From Hypsibius dujardini (lineage: Eukaryota; Tardigrada; Eutardigrada; Parachela; Hypsibiidae): a stretch of DNA of 38,080 bases. Positions 12,168-25,627 of the stretch are shown here, in pieces (the first letter of the stretch is position 1; every line of letters begins with the position of its first letter). The notes beneath the pieces were generated by a model. The model saw only the letters and a list, made by a program, of their open reading frames with translations, did no database searches and had not been told where the DNA came from. The stretch lies in contig LRSR01000207.1 in assembly GCA_001579985.1 (NCBI GenBank), positions 1 to 38,080 of the forward strand. Direction: 5' to 3'. Both the position numbers and the translations under genes were made by a program.

Positions 12168-15100
12168 ATGCCAAAAAATGCACCGAAGGGTCGAGTTGGT
12201 CAGCCTCCTGGACATACGCCGCAGCCGCCCATTCGGAATGTGTAAGTGGGAAGATATGGATGTGTCATCATTTTCCCGTATGTTGACCGATTGACTGATT
12301 GATTGGTCGACTGATCACTTCACCTATGGTTGCGTTTCAAATTTGTATCCAAACCATAACGTAGCTGTATCTCTCGTACAGTTCGAATATGAGACGCTCA
12401 GAGTTTCGAACTGCCACAAGATGTACCGAGCTTTCTGTACGGTAAACAACACCCATAACAAACCATAAGACATGAGTTTTGAGTAAAACTCTGTCTCAAA
12501 TTTAAACTACCCTCTCGTAACGAATCAGCTGATTAGTGTCCTTAGATCAATCTACCAATCAACCAGACCGGCGTAGGGGAAATCTGGCATGTTTTCTCCT
12601 CTACATTACGAGGCTTTGGGAATTTTAAAGAGCTAACTTCTTTCATGAAATAGCACAGGGTTAGTTTAGTCACCCTATTTAGTTGTGTCTCAGGTCCGTT
12701 GTGCGATCGATCATGTTTTCCGGCAGGAATTCGCCGCTTTTGGGAAATGCATGTTCTAGCACACAATCAAGAACAGACGAATCAACTCTTCAAAAAGCAT
12801 CTCTCCGGGAATGATTGATTTCGACGCCTACGTTCAAATGTCCTCTTAGAGCAAGCGCAAAAGTTGTTACAACTGCATTTTTCTTCGCGAATAAATTCAA
12901 ACTAAAAAATTTGGAGGAAGCAAAGCCCATCCCGTATAATCGACTTACTAGTTAGCTGTTGATTTTGTTAATCGAGTGGTTTTTAGGTTCAGTTCATGTG
13001 TCGCAAATGTTTCGTTTCATTAAAGGATTCTCCGTTCGCTGACTGACTGTTGAGACTGAGATAAATTTTGATCCCATCCTAACAGTCCTGTTTTCCCTGT
13101 TGCAGCACTGCCCTTGCCATTTTTCTCTTCGGCAACGATGAAACACCGAAGATACTAACTGAAAATCCGACACTGGACCAAGCCGCGGTTTACCGAGAAA
13201 TTACCGCACGGTGGAAGAAGCTGAGTGCCGCGACAAAAATCCTCTACGAGGCACGGGCACGCTCTAATCCTGGAGCGTCAGGAGCATCTTTGGTAAGCCA
13301 GGAGCCTCAAGTTTGCAATGGTTGATTTTACTTTGGCAGAAATGACGGTTTCTATGTGCTAGTGTTTTGAGTTTTGCATATATTAGTAAAGTTGTCTATT
13401 AATTATGAAATAAATTCCGTAGAACGGAAGCGTCTGGAACAACGTGGTTGGAGTCGCTTCCAAAGTTGCCGGTGTACTGGCCAGTGCCGCTGGTGCGGCG
13501 TTGAGCAGTTTTGCCGGTGTTAGCGAGGTGCGAGTCAGTGTTCTTGTGTGGATCCGATATCCCATGATTCGCTACTCGTTTTTTTTAGGAGTGACAATTT
13601 GACGGCAATGAAAACATTAAGTTCGATGTCCTTAAGTGAGTTCCTTCTTTCCACAGGGCCAGTACGATAACTTCGGTCGGCCAATTCAGCCAGGTCCATC
13701 GGGTGGGCCAGGTCCATCTCATGCTGCTGCGGCTCCGCCTCCGCCGCCGGGCGAGCACATCCAGGACGAAGAGGACGGTCTCGTGCAGGGGTAAGAGAAG
13801 ATACAATCATACAACAGAAACAAAGGTCGGCTTTTTTCGGCCTTGTGGTTTATTTATTTGCGGTTGCTGCCGTTTGACATGTTTATTTTATACCTCAATC
13901 TCTACCTTGACAGAGACACATTCGCCGATTATGTCCCCGCCAAACTGGATGTAAGTGTTGAGGATTTTTTACACTCATCAAACGTTCGTCTCGTTTCTCT
14001 GACAAGGCCCATTATTTTTTATTTAGATTGGCATCCGACATCCCGATCACGGTAAATAGTAAATACTAGTACTAATGCCGCACTTCTGTCCCAATGCAGA
14101 AGAGGTTTTCTTGACTAATCGGACCGATCGTTTTCTTGACTAACCGGACTGGTCGTCTTGTCTGCAGTTGTGGAGACCACTTCCTTGCGCAGTGTCCAGC
14201 CTCCTGATATCAGGTGAGCGTCTTGCATTCCATTACCGTATGTTCTGACAGTTTTCCCCACTTGATACGGAACTCGTTTTGCGATTTAGATATGAGCTCA
14301 ACCTTCCGGCCCGTTTGATCGACAAGGGTATGGACCCGAAGCTGATTTGCTCGTCCGGTGTTCATAAAATGTCCTGAACTGTTGTTACTTTCTCGAACTT
14401 TAGGCCTTCTAAGCTCCGTCCAGCTTGAAGCCGTAATTTATGCCTGCCAAAAACATGAATCATCACTGGGGGATGGGAAAAGAGCTGGATTCCTCGTCGG
14501 TGAGGTTGCCTGTTGACAGAAAATACTTTACAGTCTTACTGGCTGGACAAGCGTGATTGTCTTTCTTGTTCTTAGGCGATGGAGCTGGTGTTGGTAAAGG
14601 ACGCACAATTGCGGGTCTTATCTATGAAAATTTCCTGCGTGGTCGTAAACGTGCCATCTGGATCAGGTGAACTCAGAATTTGCATTGCTAGTGTTGTCAG
14701 CAGATCTTGCCAGCATCGCTGAGTGCACTATAGCGCCATTTGCTTGTTTCTGTAGCATTTCCGCTGACCTGAAGGTGGATGCAGTTAGGGACCTGCACGA
14801 TATTGGCGCGGACTGTATCCGGGTCCACCGGCTGGAGAAGCAGAAGTATAATTCCCTCGATAATTTGAACGGTGTCATCTTCTGCACGTACAACGCGCTA
14901 ATTAGCAAGACATCCAGGTAAGACCGATTACCAATTTTTCACGCAGTATAAAGAAGATTGCATGTCTCGAGCTCTTCTCTTCTTTCAGTACGAAGAACAA
15001 GTATCGTACTCGCTTGGCTCAGCTCGTGGCCTGGTGTGGAAAGAACTTCGAGGGTAATGTCAGCAAGAGTTTTCCACAAACCTCTACTGTATCACTTCTG

Positions 15101-18100
15101 TCACTAGGTCAACAGCTGACGGATTTATTGTTCTCGCCGGTTCTAGGTCTCATCGTTTTCGACGAATCTCACAAAGCAAAAAATCTGTATCCGTCTGGCG
15201 GCAAAATGCAGGCGACAAAGACTGGCGAAGCCGTACGCGATCTGCAGGTAGGGAAATTCATGCCGGTGCATTTTATGATGACAACTTAAATCCTCCAATT
15301 CTTGCAGGACAAGCTTCCTCTCGCCCGGGTCGTTTACGCTTCCGCCACGGGTATGCCTGGCGCTTTTTGTGCATTTCAATTGCAGTACATCCGGACATGT
15401 TTATCTTGTCGTTTTTCCAAAAGGTGCCACGGAACCGCGGAATATGGGTTACATGAGTCGCCTCGGTTTGTGGGGACCTGCCACAAGCTTTGAGGATTTC
15501 AAATCGTTTGATGACTCGATTGAGAAACGGTGACTTATTCCTTATCACACTTGTTGCTGGTCTTCGCATGTGAGTAAGCCTGTTTGTTTTTGCAGGGGTG
15601 TTGGTGCGATGGAATTAGTGGTAAGGAAGAGCTAGCCATTGTTCCAAGTGCTGTGTATACGATTAATGTTAAAAATTCTCTTCGTACGTTCCAGGCGATG
15701 GAGATGAAGCACCGAGGCATGTACATCGCCCGGCAGCTCAGCTTCCAGGGAGTTTCCTTTAACATTGAAGAGGTTGCGTTATTGCCGGAATTTATTGAGC
15801 TCTACGACACTTGTGTCGATTTCGTAAGAAACATCTTCCTTTTGACCACATGGCTTCGTTTTCTGATAACATGTCACATACTTCTAACTCTGTTGTTGAA
15901 ACGTTGTAGTGGAGTCATGCGGAGAAGTCCTTCCGGGAAGCGTTGGCCCTTTCGAAAGCGAAAAAGAAACGACTTTTCAGCGTGTATGCGCAACTTTCGT
16001 TAAATCTGCCTATTTGTTCTTATTTGCTCCTTTTTGTTCCTTTTTGTTCTTTCGTTACCCTAATGAATAGTTTTTGTTTTCAGTCAGACACAGTTTTGGG
16101 GAGCGCATCAGCGTTTCTTCAAGTACCTTTGCCTGTCAGCTAAGATCGATGCAGCAGTTGCCTGCGCTAAGAAGGCCCTTGCTGAGGGCAAGGTAGGAAA
16201 CAGCTGGAGGAACTTTCCAATTTTTAAAGACTAGGCTAGGAGACTTATGCTAAAGTTTGTTTCTTTAGTGTGCTGTGATTGGTCTGCAATCGACGGGGGA
16301 GGCCAAAACTGACCAGGTACGGCATTTCGTTCTGTTACATATTTTTGAATTATTGATACGCCTGTGTCTTCCATCAGATTCGTGAGGCAGCAGAGGAGGC
16401 TGGCGGAGAGCTAACGGAATTCATCTCAACTTCCCGGTAAGGTCATGTCTCTTGGTCACATTTTTCGTTTCTCTTGCCTAATTATTTACAAATATGATTT
16501 TTTATGCCCCTTTCAGAGCTGTTTTCATGAGTCTGATTAAGATGTTTCCTCTTGATCTTGATGATTCGCCGGGTACTCGTAGTGTTGTGGTTGGTGATGA
16601 GTCTGACGACGAATCAGACGACGCCGGCATCAACGAAGATCAGTTGCAAGAGGAAGGGGACGTTCTGGAGGCGCACGGATTAGATCGAAGTAATCTCTTT
16701 CATTGACTCTCTAGGTATTAGTATTATGCTAAGGAGGTCGCATGCTTCTGCAGATCTTGCGCGCACCCCACGACAGCAGCTCCAGCAAATGCTCTTGGAG
16801 AGAAAGGAGGAATTGCTGGACCGTTTCGACGAGTTTTCTGGCAGGCTTCCCATGAATATGCTCGATGTTCTGGTTGACAAATTGGGCGGACCTTCGAAAG
16901 TGGCTGAGGTATATGGGACTAACAACTGTTTCATTTTCGCCCTGAGTTGGAGGTTGACACCGCTGATGCTTTACAGATGACTGGTCGGAAGGGAAGAATG
17001 ATAGCGAACGAAGAAGGCGAAATTCGGTAGGCACTTTTTTCCGTATAATCGAATTATTTTGTTCTAATTCTAAGCTAGCTTCATCTGTCCAGGTACGACC
17101 AGAGAAAGTTGTTGGACGATGCAGATTCACTAAACATCTCAGAGAAGGAAGCTTTCATGCGTGGAGACAAATATGTGAGTTTGTCGTCGGACTGAATCGT
17201 TTATGTTTAGTCTCAAGGTATTTGGTATCTAAGATCTGATTCTTTTCGCATGTAGATTGCGATTATCAGTGAAGCCGCCAGTTCCGGCATCTCTTTGCAA
17301 GCCGACAGACGCGTTCGGAATCAGCGACGCCGAGTGCATATTACTTTGGAGTTGGCCTGGTCCGCGGACCGTGCCATCCAACAGTTTGGACGCACACACC
17401 GGTCTAATCAGACTTCTGTAAGTATATGTATTCTGATATTCTCCTCCTCCTCCTCCTCCTCCTCAGTATTCGTCATTTTCATCTCCGTTCTCTTCCATTT
17501 TTAAAAGGCGCCGGAATATGTATTTCTGATCTCCGAAGTGGCCGGTACGAATTATTGTCATTTTTTATCCCCTTTTTCGCTTTTGCTGCCAAGCTTTATC
17601 TTGATTGATCCGTCTTCCTATTAGGTGAGAAAAGGTTTGCCGCTGTCGTTGCTCGACGCCTTGAACGTCTTGGTGCGCTGACCCACGGAGATCGCCGTGT
17701 CACTGAAACTCGCGACCTGTCTATGTGAGTATTCTCTGTTTGCCCATCACATTTGGCCAGAAAAATCTGGACGCTCGGTTTATCATTAGGCCATTTGTTA
17801 CCACAAGGCTGCAGGCTGCTTCGATTTGAGGCGGAAATAGTTGGCCACAAGACCACGTGTGCAATCGGTGTTGCGCAAATGCGCAGTGTAATCTTGTGGC
17901 CAACTATTTCCGCCTCAAATCAAAGCAGTTTTTTGTATAGCCTGCAGCATTGTGGTAACAAATTGCCTTTTGACAAATCGAGCGTCCCGACTTTTCTGGC
18001 CAAAGGTGAACTATTCTCATTTAAGGCTTTAGTGGTGTTAAGTTTCGGATCCTTTAACTGTGGTGCCTGCTTGTCGTTTGCAGGTTCAACGTCGATAACA

Positions 18101-21100
18101 GATTCGGAAAGAAAGCATTGAGCATGATTATGCGCTGCTTCCTACGAGAAGCAACCCCCGTTGTTGCATTTCCCAAAAATTACGCGGGACGATTCCTCGA
18201 AGATTCCCGTGAAGTACTTGCACCACTCCCACATTTATTTACAGTTCTTGACATGGGCCCCGTTTTAATGCCTCTGTCTCTTGAAGGCACTGTTGAATGC
18301 CGGCATTTTGGTGGTCCAACGGGCGGCAACCGGGAACGTGACGTACAAGCTTCCGACTGGTACAGCGAAGGGCCTCTCTGGTTTAATGCTATTCAACCTA
18401 TGCAAAAGATTTTATTGCTTTTTCTACCTCCAGGGTTTGGAATGGATCGTTTCATGAATCGAATTTTGGCGATGCGGTTAGTAACGCCAATAATCGTATA
18501 ACTGCTGCTTTAACTATTAATAAGCTCTGCGATTTTCATTCAGGATCGACATGCAGAATGCGGTCTTCCAATTTTTCGTCGATACCCTCGACTATGTAAT
18601 CTCCGAGGTGAGCAGTGAAAATTTATAGCAGCCTGTGGTCCACCGTTGAAGCCAAATCCTGCAGAACTTTAGCGTTCTATACATATGTAAGAGCTTGTGT
18701 TGTTTTCCCTCTTAGGCTCAGAAAGAAGGGAAATTCGATGTTGGAACGATGGAATTGGGTATGCGAACTTCGTGTTTACTGGCCTTAGAGAAATAGGAGT
18801 AAAATGTTGCACCGACAGCTCAATACAGCTCAGTTGGCGGATTGAGAGATAAATATAGAAATGCATTGAATGGGATAAACAGCAAAAGAGTCATGGGATA
18901 AACAGGCAAACTTCAGATTCAGATTTGTGTCGAAAAGCTTCTGACTCACTGTGACGCGGAAACGCACAAGCAGGGAGACTGATCGACAGTCAGACAGAAC
19001 TGTCCATTTTGCGGAATTACACAATTGGTCTGATAGACAGACAGACAGACAGATAGATAGATAGATCGACAGACAGGCAGGCTGACAGACAAACAGGCAG
19101 GTAGGCGTTCAGAATTTACCTCTGTATACAGTATATGAGCACAGGTGCAACTATTTGCAGACATTGTTGTATGGCACACACACTTCTTCATCGGGAATAT
19201 ATGAAATTTTCTCTTTTCAGGCCAGCCGGGTTCCGAGGCGAAGCTGGTCAAGAGAGTCTACTTTAGGCAGAAGGACAAGGTACAGCTTGATTTGTTTTTT
19301 CTTCCATCCCTACTTTAATTAACCTTTAACCATATTATCCATATCCATAGGACCAAAGCATCTCATATGTCACTACTGTGCAGACTGAGCGGGTATGTTC
19401 CTTGTACTAGTAGTATTCTTCAACTTCTCGTGCTGTTCTAACACCTGCTCCTCATTTTTTCCAAGGGCATGACCTACGACGCTGCTCTGGAGCTGTTGGA
19501 AAAGAACAAGCTGGATGATGACAAGGGTGGTGCCGATCAGGGATTTTACCGGTCAACCATGAATTCAGTGAACCGTCCGTATGTAATGTTGGCGTTCATC
19601 CAGTCTGGGAGGTCCAGTTTCTCCCGAAATAAGACCCTCTTTGAAATTTACCGACCCAATACCGGTAATAATGCGTCAACAGTCCTTTTACAAACCAATT
19701 TATCTTGTTTTTGCTTGTATCTGGTATGCTGTTTTAATTTCTTACAGGTCGTCAGGCTATGCCATGGTTCTTCGAGAGTGTGAAAGAAAAATACGTTAAG
19801 GTAAAAAGTGGCAGTGAATGGATGCAAATCACCTAGGGTATATATTGAGTGTTAGAGATGATAGACCTGCATGATTGTTTTAGCGTATTACGGATTAAAC
19901 TGCCTCCCTTCGTAGATAATGGACCCGGCTCAAGCGCGCCGACTGTGGCAAGGTAAGAGTATTACAGCGTTGTGTCTGGTTGCCTGGTTGTATATTTATC
20001 GGTTGTTTCTTCTTTGCAGTCATGTACGATATGACAGGTAATACGCCTTTTAAGCCTGTGGCGGAGCTCTTTAAAATATTATGCTGTGATAGGAACGGGA
20101 TGCGGTCATCTCTACAGCCACGGTCATTGCAAAGCTGGACCTGACTGCACTTACGCCATGCATCGCCGTATTGACTACGTTCTGAAGTAATTATTCCTGA
20201 CTCTTGTATATATCAAGGAGGAGATCGCAATCCATTCTTCGTGTTTAGTGGCAGCGTTCTGGGCATCTGGAAGGAACTGGAGATCCTATTCGACGCGAAA
20301 AGTGCTAGGGCATTTCGCAAGATGCAGATCGTACGAGTCTTCTTCGAGGCCTGCCGTGTCATCGGTAAGTCGTCGGCTCTGCACAATGGCTGGTCAAGTA
20401 TGGATATCTGGCTTTCGAAGTACAGACAAACAGACAGACGGGGAATAAAAGGCATCATTAACACGTCGGGCTTGTCTCTGTTAAAAAGTGCTGGATGTAT
20501 TTATTATATGTCCTTTCATTTCAGGTGTTCAACTGCCTGCCCTTTGCTATCCCATTATCATGCGAGCCCTGCGGGATTCTCTCGGCCCTGAGAGAGAGGA
20601 CACCGCTACCGCTATCCTTGAAATGGCAAAGCAGCTGGAGATCGAAAAACGTCAGAAAGCGGCTGCCGACGCACAACCCCGTGCATCCCTTTTGCCCGTT
20701 GCTGGATCCATGACATCGTCAGCGAAGAAGGCCATCGCGGACCGCCCCTCAACTTCACGAGTCGTCGCTCCCCCGAAGAAGACTAACAAGACAAAGAAAG
20801 TGTATTTCGACACCTCAGAGTCGGAAGAGGCTATCATGTCTGACGCATCCTCCGTTGCGGCCGACTCACGTCCCTCCTCTCCTGTCTCGATGCAGCGCGA
20901 CATTAAGCCCACAATCAAGCAGTCCCCTTCCACACAGCGCCAAGGTTCTCAGCCGCTGAGAGAGGCGTCCACTGCGTCTCAGCGTGACATTAAACCCTTC
21001 ATCCGATCTTCTCCATCGACTTCACGCGACGTCAAGCCACTTATTGTCAAGTCATCTTCATCGACTCAGCGCGATCGTAAGCCATTCAGCCGCCAGACAA

Positions 21101-21914
21101 CCAAGCCCGTTGAGGAAGTTGTCCTGATTTCCTCCGATGAAGATGAGGAGGTCAAGCCGAAATTCGTCTCGCTGCATCCGGTAGCTCCGAAGGCTGCACT
21201 CGTTCGAAAGAACCACCCGGTCTCGTCATCCGTGCCCAGGAAAGTCATATTTGATTCGTCCGATGACGAAGATGCACCAGTCAAACGACTTTCCGTTTCC
21301 GTACCGCGGTCCCAGAAGAAGATGGAGGACTGGTCAGGTGAGTGGAAATATTGCTTATTGTTAATCTTTTGAGAGATTCCCGCGTTTGGAAACGTTAATT
21401 TTTGAATAATTGGTCATCGGGGACAGATGAAGACCTTCCGCCGATCCGTGCGCCTCCACCGCCGAAGAAAGTTTTCCGATTGTTGACAACCAGTGAGGAG
21501 GAGGATGACGAGCAGTTGAAGCCCACCGCTTATCTCCCGGCTCCCAAAGCGGTGCTGAAGCTGTCGCCCCTGAAGCCAGTGCCGAGCGCTGCTACCGTCG
21601 CCAATCCTCCGTTGCAAGTGAAGAGCAAGCCGGTCGAGGGGGTGGTGGCCAAGCCGAAAGCGCCGGTCGTGATGGTCGATCTGTGTAGCAGCAGTGACGA
21701 TGAGGAGGTGGTCAAGATGCCCACTGTTGCGCGCCCGTTGTCGTTCAGTCTGAAGCGGGAGTTGTCGTCGTCGGGTGCCACACCGTTGCGGATGCTCAAC
21801 AGCGAGGTTGGATCTGCACCGAATGGGAAGCGAGGTGTCTCGACTGATGATGAAGTCGATACTCCACAGAAGCGCCTAAAATCCTCGTCACAGGACGAAA
21901 GTTTTGGGCACTAG
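12168..21914 (+). CDS. sno: Strawberry notch homologue with HMG-box-like N-terminus
   Basis: Forty-one exons join in phase to 1643 codons. Ends of the larger ones: 12168-12241, 13106-13292, 13423-13527, 13657-13790, 14756-14917, 15695-15823, 16517-16689, 17256-17417, 18084-18476, 19466-19664, 20525-21337, 21427-21914. Residues 26-80 look like an HMG box ([24 protein letters not shown]). The SNF2-like ATPase follows: [12 protein letters not shown], Walker [12 protein letters not shown] (248-258), DESH (359-362), YASATG, then the helicase C-terminal motif [11 protein letters not shown] (about 780-790). The C-terminal tail (about 1255-1643) is Ser-rich and acidic, with SUMO-interaction-like [11 protein letters not shown] (1409) and [14 protein letters not shown] (1562). 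Strawberry notch is a nuclear co-regulator in Notch/EGFR signalling. The ATG follows a 5' leader exon starting near 12100. Exon 18084-18476 holds a segment (about 18212-18434) that aligns poorly and may hide an intron. Confidence 0.93.
17440..17465. repeat. (CTC)n in a sno intron
   Basis: Short CTC trinucleotide run inside intron 17418-17507. Confidence 0.9.
17752..18004. mobile_element. Fold-back MITE inside a sno intron
   Basis: Intron 17725-18083 is much longer than its neighbours because it holds a 253-bp inverted-repeat element. The ends are TTTGGCCAG and CTGGCCAAA. Inner arms include TTTGAGGCGGAAATAGTTGG and its complement near 17905-17930. It carries no ORF and leaves the flanking splice sites intact. 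Confidence 0.85.
19036..19108. repeat. ACAG array in a sno intron
   Basis: (ACAG)n with ATAG and GCAG variants in intron 18759-19220, the longest intron of the gene. Confidence 0.92.
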
Positions 21915-22727
21915 TTCTCGTTTGGACGCTCCGTTCCTTTTATTCTCTTTAATATCGTCCCTGTAATTTTTTCGCGTAAACTTGTATATAGCGGAGATAA
22001 TGTATACTTTGGATGTTTTTTATCATGGAGTTTTTTCGGTCGTCCAATGTTGTTAGAGCAAACGGCTCGCAGTGGTGGGTCTTAGCTTTTTCTTTTATAA
22101 ATTCGTGAGTGTGTTGTAATGAGAAAAAAGACTTGGTTTTGGGATGTCCCCAGTTTAGGCCGTTCCAAAGGCCGTTGTGCTATCCTGACTCCATGGGTGC
22201 ACACACGCACACAGTGCAGAAAACATCATGCCAGGCTGGTTTTCGTGTTACTGTAGCTTCATGTCGCCCCTGCTTAGGAAGCCATCAAATCAGTCCAATC
22301 GCTTTGCCCTCTTCCGGCCAGTTTTGAAGCTTGTTATTGTAGCACTGACCCATCGCGATTTTGTTTCCACAATTTGAACAAGCAAAAAAAAGGGAAGACC
22401 GAAAGACAGACAGGTAGACAGACAGACCACAGGCAGGCAGACAGACAGTCGACAGCAGACAGATAGGCAAAACCGTCTCAAACGTTTGTTGACAGTTATT
22501 TTTGCTTTTATGCACTACAGGATCGAGCAGGATCTTTGTATCAGAGAAGAAAGCTAAAAGTGGATTGGACGGAAGTTTAATACCGGACTTCTCGTTTACT
22601 CCTGAAGGGCGAGTATTTGGCGGCATTAAATTGTCTCATTATGCCCCTTATACTAAAGCACGCGGAACTAAGCGGTTCACCAGCTTCGCTTTACTAATTC
22701 CATCTAACAACGCACACCACAACAATA
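21915..22727. other. sno 3' flank
   Basis: Probable sno 3' UTR and downstream spacer, with no standard AATAAA close to the stop. Part of it (22172-22440) recurs at 25717-25955. An ACAG array lies at 22405-22466. The open frame 22502-22744 (LIPDFSFTPEGRVFGGIKL) is protein-like but unrecognised and runs into the transposon at 22728. Confidence 0.5.
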
Positions 22728-22873
22728 CTGTATTTTCGCGTTAGACAGGGACAGTCTTAATGGAGTGGAACGTGTGCACGGCTGTGTGCACCGTATACAC
22801 ACAGCACAAGCGCCGCGTGGCCGATTAAACGTTCCACAGCTTGTACTCTGTCCTGTCTAACGCGAAAATACGG
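22728..22873. mobile_element. 146-bp TIR element, copy B
   Basis: Same element as 6970-7115, over 90% identical by eye and exactly the same length. It is flanked by TA at 22726-22727 and 22874-22875. The 13-bp ends CTGTATTTTCGCG and CGCGAAAATACGG pair with one mismatch. TA target duplication fits the Tc1/mariner superfamily. Confidence 0.9.
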
Positions 22874-23100
22874 TACAATCTGTTAGATATAATATACCTG
22901 TATATGTATAATCTGAATGAAAACACGGGACAAATTGTTGATCAATCGAACGATCGCTTATTTTGCCCACCGGTGCGGTAAATTCTGCCCGTACGATTAC
23001 AGAAGTCCTCATATTTGCGTACGTCACAGGCGCATTTCTATTCCGTGCTGTGTCTCGGAACACTTTCATTATGGGACAAACGTGTTCAAACGCGCCTCAA

Positions 23101-23164
23101 AAAATCGCTCCAAGGGAGTTCCTATCTGTATGGATACAGATAGGAACTCCCTTGGAGCGATTTT
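23101..23164. repeat. Near-perfect 64-bp palindrome
   Basis: Two 31-base arms (23101-23131 and 23134-23164) are exact reverse complements around a 2-base centre. It would form a long hairpin if transcribed. No gene is adjacent. Confidence 0.95.
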
Positions 23165-23472
23165 CAGTGGGGGATGGCAAAATATCTCTAAAATCAAAAT
23201 ATCAAATATAAAATATAAAATCAAATATCAAAATATTTTTCATTTTCAGTGGTAGTACGAATAGTCTTGCCTGCCTGCTTATGTTTGTGAACCTGCTTGC
23301 GCGCGTGCTAGCTGTTCCGGCACAGCTTTCCATTGGTCTCATCAGTGTCTGATTGCAGTACAGATCTACTGGCAAGACCGCATTATTAGTACTGTAACTG
23401 ATGGTAACTGTTGTTTACTGTTTGCTTGGTTGATCGTAGGTGTGAAAGCAAGCGCCAATCAGTATTCTTACG

Positions 23473-23612
23473 GTGGTCGGTAAGGTAGAGCTGAATACCG
23501 GTCGTGTCGCGGAGAAGCTAACTATGTATACTCATCCCGAGTCCCCAGTACTTGTCTATATGGGGTTCGAAATGCTACTGGATCCAAAGCAAGAACTTGA
23601 GGAAAACTATCC
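23473..23612 (+). pseudogene. T-box-like exon fragment
   Basis: The frame reads VVGKVELNTGRVAEK then LTMYTHPESPV, resembling the middle of a T-box DNA-binding domain (WxVxGKAE...RMYIHPDSP). The following residues do not continue the T-box pattern. A GT donor (CCGT-GTACGT) is at 23613. Reading back upstream meets a stop within about 12 codons, with a possible acceptor CAATCAG in between. No other T-box piece was found, so this is a fragment, a pseudogene or a chance match. Confidence 0.35.
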
Positions 23613-23737
23613 GTGTACGTTTATGTGTTTTTTTATCTGCAGTGACCACATTGCGACATGTCAGGTTTGACAATGATGAAAATTGCTATGAAGGATAGGC
23701 CTGATGATCTTTGAATTTTATTTGGCGAGAGCTATGC

Positions 23738-24608
23738 CCATAACCCCACCCAACCTTTCGCTATGCTCACAACCCACACAACCTTTTTCGCCAATTGTTG
23801 GACACAACCTTTAACTATGTACACAACCTTTCCCGAAAGCCCATTAAAGCATATAAATAAGATCGTTGCCACGCAAAATCTTTCATACAGGTAACGCCAT
23901 CCTGTATATTGCAAACCCGTCTCAATTCAGAATATCTGTTTGTGTGTCGTCGTATTGAATAGTGTTTACAATCTGTAATACGTCATGTACTTCTTTATGC
24001 ATTACTTCCAGCGCAACTGAATCATATGCTAGAAATAACGGAGAAATAGAAAATAACAATGACATTAATGCCATGCTCCAAGCTGAATATGAGAACGCGG
24101 CGATGGATGACAACGAAGGCATGGTTGAGAACGAAGCCATGGAGGTTGCGTCGCACAACGGCTCTGCATTGGAGTTCGTTCCATTCGCGAGCCTAATGGA
24201 TGTGGCATCACAGAGTGGGACAAAGCAGTTTTCGTTTGCCGACGGCCAGCGATTCCCGTCATGGACGGCGTGTAGAACCGCTGTTGAGAAGTGGCAGAAA
24301 GAGACCTGGCAGAGCCTCGTCAACCGATTGTAGTAACCATCTGATTGGTGGCAAAACCCAGGCCACACATAATTGACGAGTTTTCACGTCATGATCCCAT
24401 AAAACCCTGTATACTTTCTACTAAATAAGGACCCTCCTGATCAGTATTGCAACGAAAAGTATATAAAAAAATCCTCCGGAAAAGGTTGTGTACATAGCTA
24501 AAGGTTGTGTCCAACAATTGGCGAATAAGGTTGTATGCAAAGCAATTGATAATTAAAAGATTGTGTGGGTTGTGAGCATAGCAAAAGGTTGTGTAGGGTT
24601 GTGGCTTA
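23738..24608. mobile_element. Long-TIR transposon, possibly Mutator-like
   Basis: About 110 bp at the left (23738-23850) recurs inverted at the right (24478-24608): both contain GCTATGCTCACAACCCACAC and CGCCAATTGTTGGACACAAC in inverse orientation. The arms are built of repeated ACACAACCTTT units. One ORF lies inside (next entry). Long TIRs around a short ORF suggest a non-autonomous Mutator-like element. Target-site duplications are not clear. Confidence 0.75.
23962..24333 (+). CDS. ORF inside the long-TIR element
   Basis: This 123-codon frame ends at 24333. The likely coding part begins after the acceptor CATTACTTCCAG at about 24011. The N-terminal half is acidic and Asn/Met-rich. The C-terminal half has FADGQRFPSWTACRTAVEKW, which resembles the start of FAR1/SWIM-type DNA-binding regions found in Mutator-like transposases and derived genes. 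No catalytic domain follows. It may be a truncated transposase or a captured exon. Confidence 0.45.
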   Translation: MFTICNTSCTSLCITSSATESYARNNGEIENNNDINAMLQAEYENAAMDDNEGMVENEAMEVASHNGSALEFVPFASLMDVASQSGTKQFSFADGQRFPSWTACRTAVEKWQKETWQSLVNRL

Positions 24609-24730
24609 ACTCACACCATTTTATTTCATCATTGCTTTGTGTCTCGTAGTTGACTGTGGGCGCTCGGGACACGTGGTACTTTTCACCGAGATCTGAGCGT
24701 TTTGTTCAAAATCGCCTTTTAGGGATTAAT

Positions 24731-24870
24731 TGGTCCAGACATCAAGGAGTTTCAGGCCCGTACATTGGGAAAATTACTCCTTCCGTATCACCTAATCTAC
24801 GATGGAGCGCCGCATCTCATCCTCAAGTGTGCCGAACCTAGCGGAGTAGAGATTGACATCGACAGCTAGT
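24731..24870 (+). other. Possible terminal exon, unrecognised
   Basis: After an acceptor-like CGCCTTTTAG, the frame reads GLIGPDIKEFQARTLGKLLL, continues through LIYDGAPHLILKCAEPSGVE, and stops at a TAG at 24868-24870. It is protein-like, but I find no phase-consistent partner exon; the T-box-like exon upstream joins in the wrong frame. Confidence 0.25.
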
Positions 24871-25227
24871 TCAGTTTTCGATGTTAGTGATGTACGGTCG
24901 GGTCATTCCTACCCCGGGCGGCCACTTATTCTCAGTATCGGGTATTGATTGCGATCTTTGATTACCAGATCTTTCACTAGTTGTGATCTGTCATCGGTAG
25001 CTAGAGCTATCGGAAGATATGGGATGGTTCTAGACGTCATGAAAGCGTTTGTCAATTTGCTGTTCGAGTCAGCGTTTTAGCATCTCATCGTTCGACGTAT
25101 GCTTTTTTGGACCTAACGGGTTAGCTTGGCCGGTCAATAACGGTGTTTGTTTTAACCATCTTTGTCCTGGTTTTAATTGTGCCGGTTCAACTCGTGCTCA
25201 ACGGTTCGCATATTTATCGCAGAAGTA

Positions 25228-25486
25228 CTGTACGCTCCCGATCTCAAGGGTCGATTATACCCTACCTTCACTGATTGAATCAAGCTTGAGCGGATCGTTC
25301 AATTCCGTTCATTTTTTTGTGATTGGCTCGTTGGTTTTGCGTGACAGGCTATGCTACCTTGCTTGATTGAAATCAAAATTTTTAAATCAATAAAGTTTAA
25401 GTGAATCTGGATGACCAACCAAGCGAGCGACTGGACGTGTTTTCGGGCCGGACCTAAAATCGACCCTTGAGATTGGGAGCGTACAG
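25228..25486. mobile_element. 259-bp TIR element with TA flanks
   Basis: TIRs of about 29 bp begin CTGTACGCTCCC and continue ATCTCAAGGGTCGAT, with one mismatch between arms. TA lies on both sides (25226-25227 and 25487-25488). No ORF inside. A Tc1/mariner-type MITE distinct from the 146-bp family. Confidence 0.85.
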
Positions 25487-25627
25487 TATATAGAGAAGAA
25501 CACACGTTTCACCGGGGATTTTCATCCAAATCACTTGATTTCAACTCTCACTGTGTCATATGAGCAAAATTAGTATCCAGAAAATGGGAACAATTCACTA
25601 ATAACAACACCGTCAAAATTTCTCCTA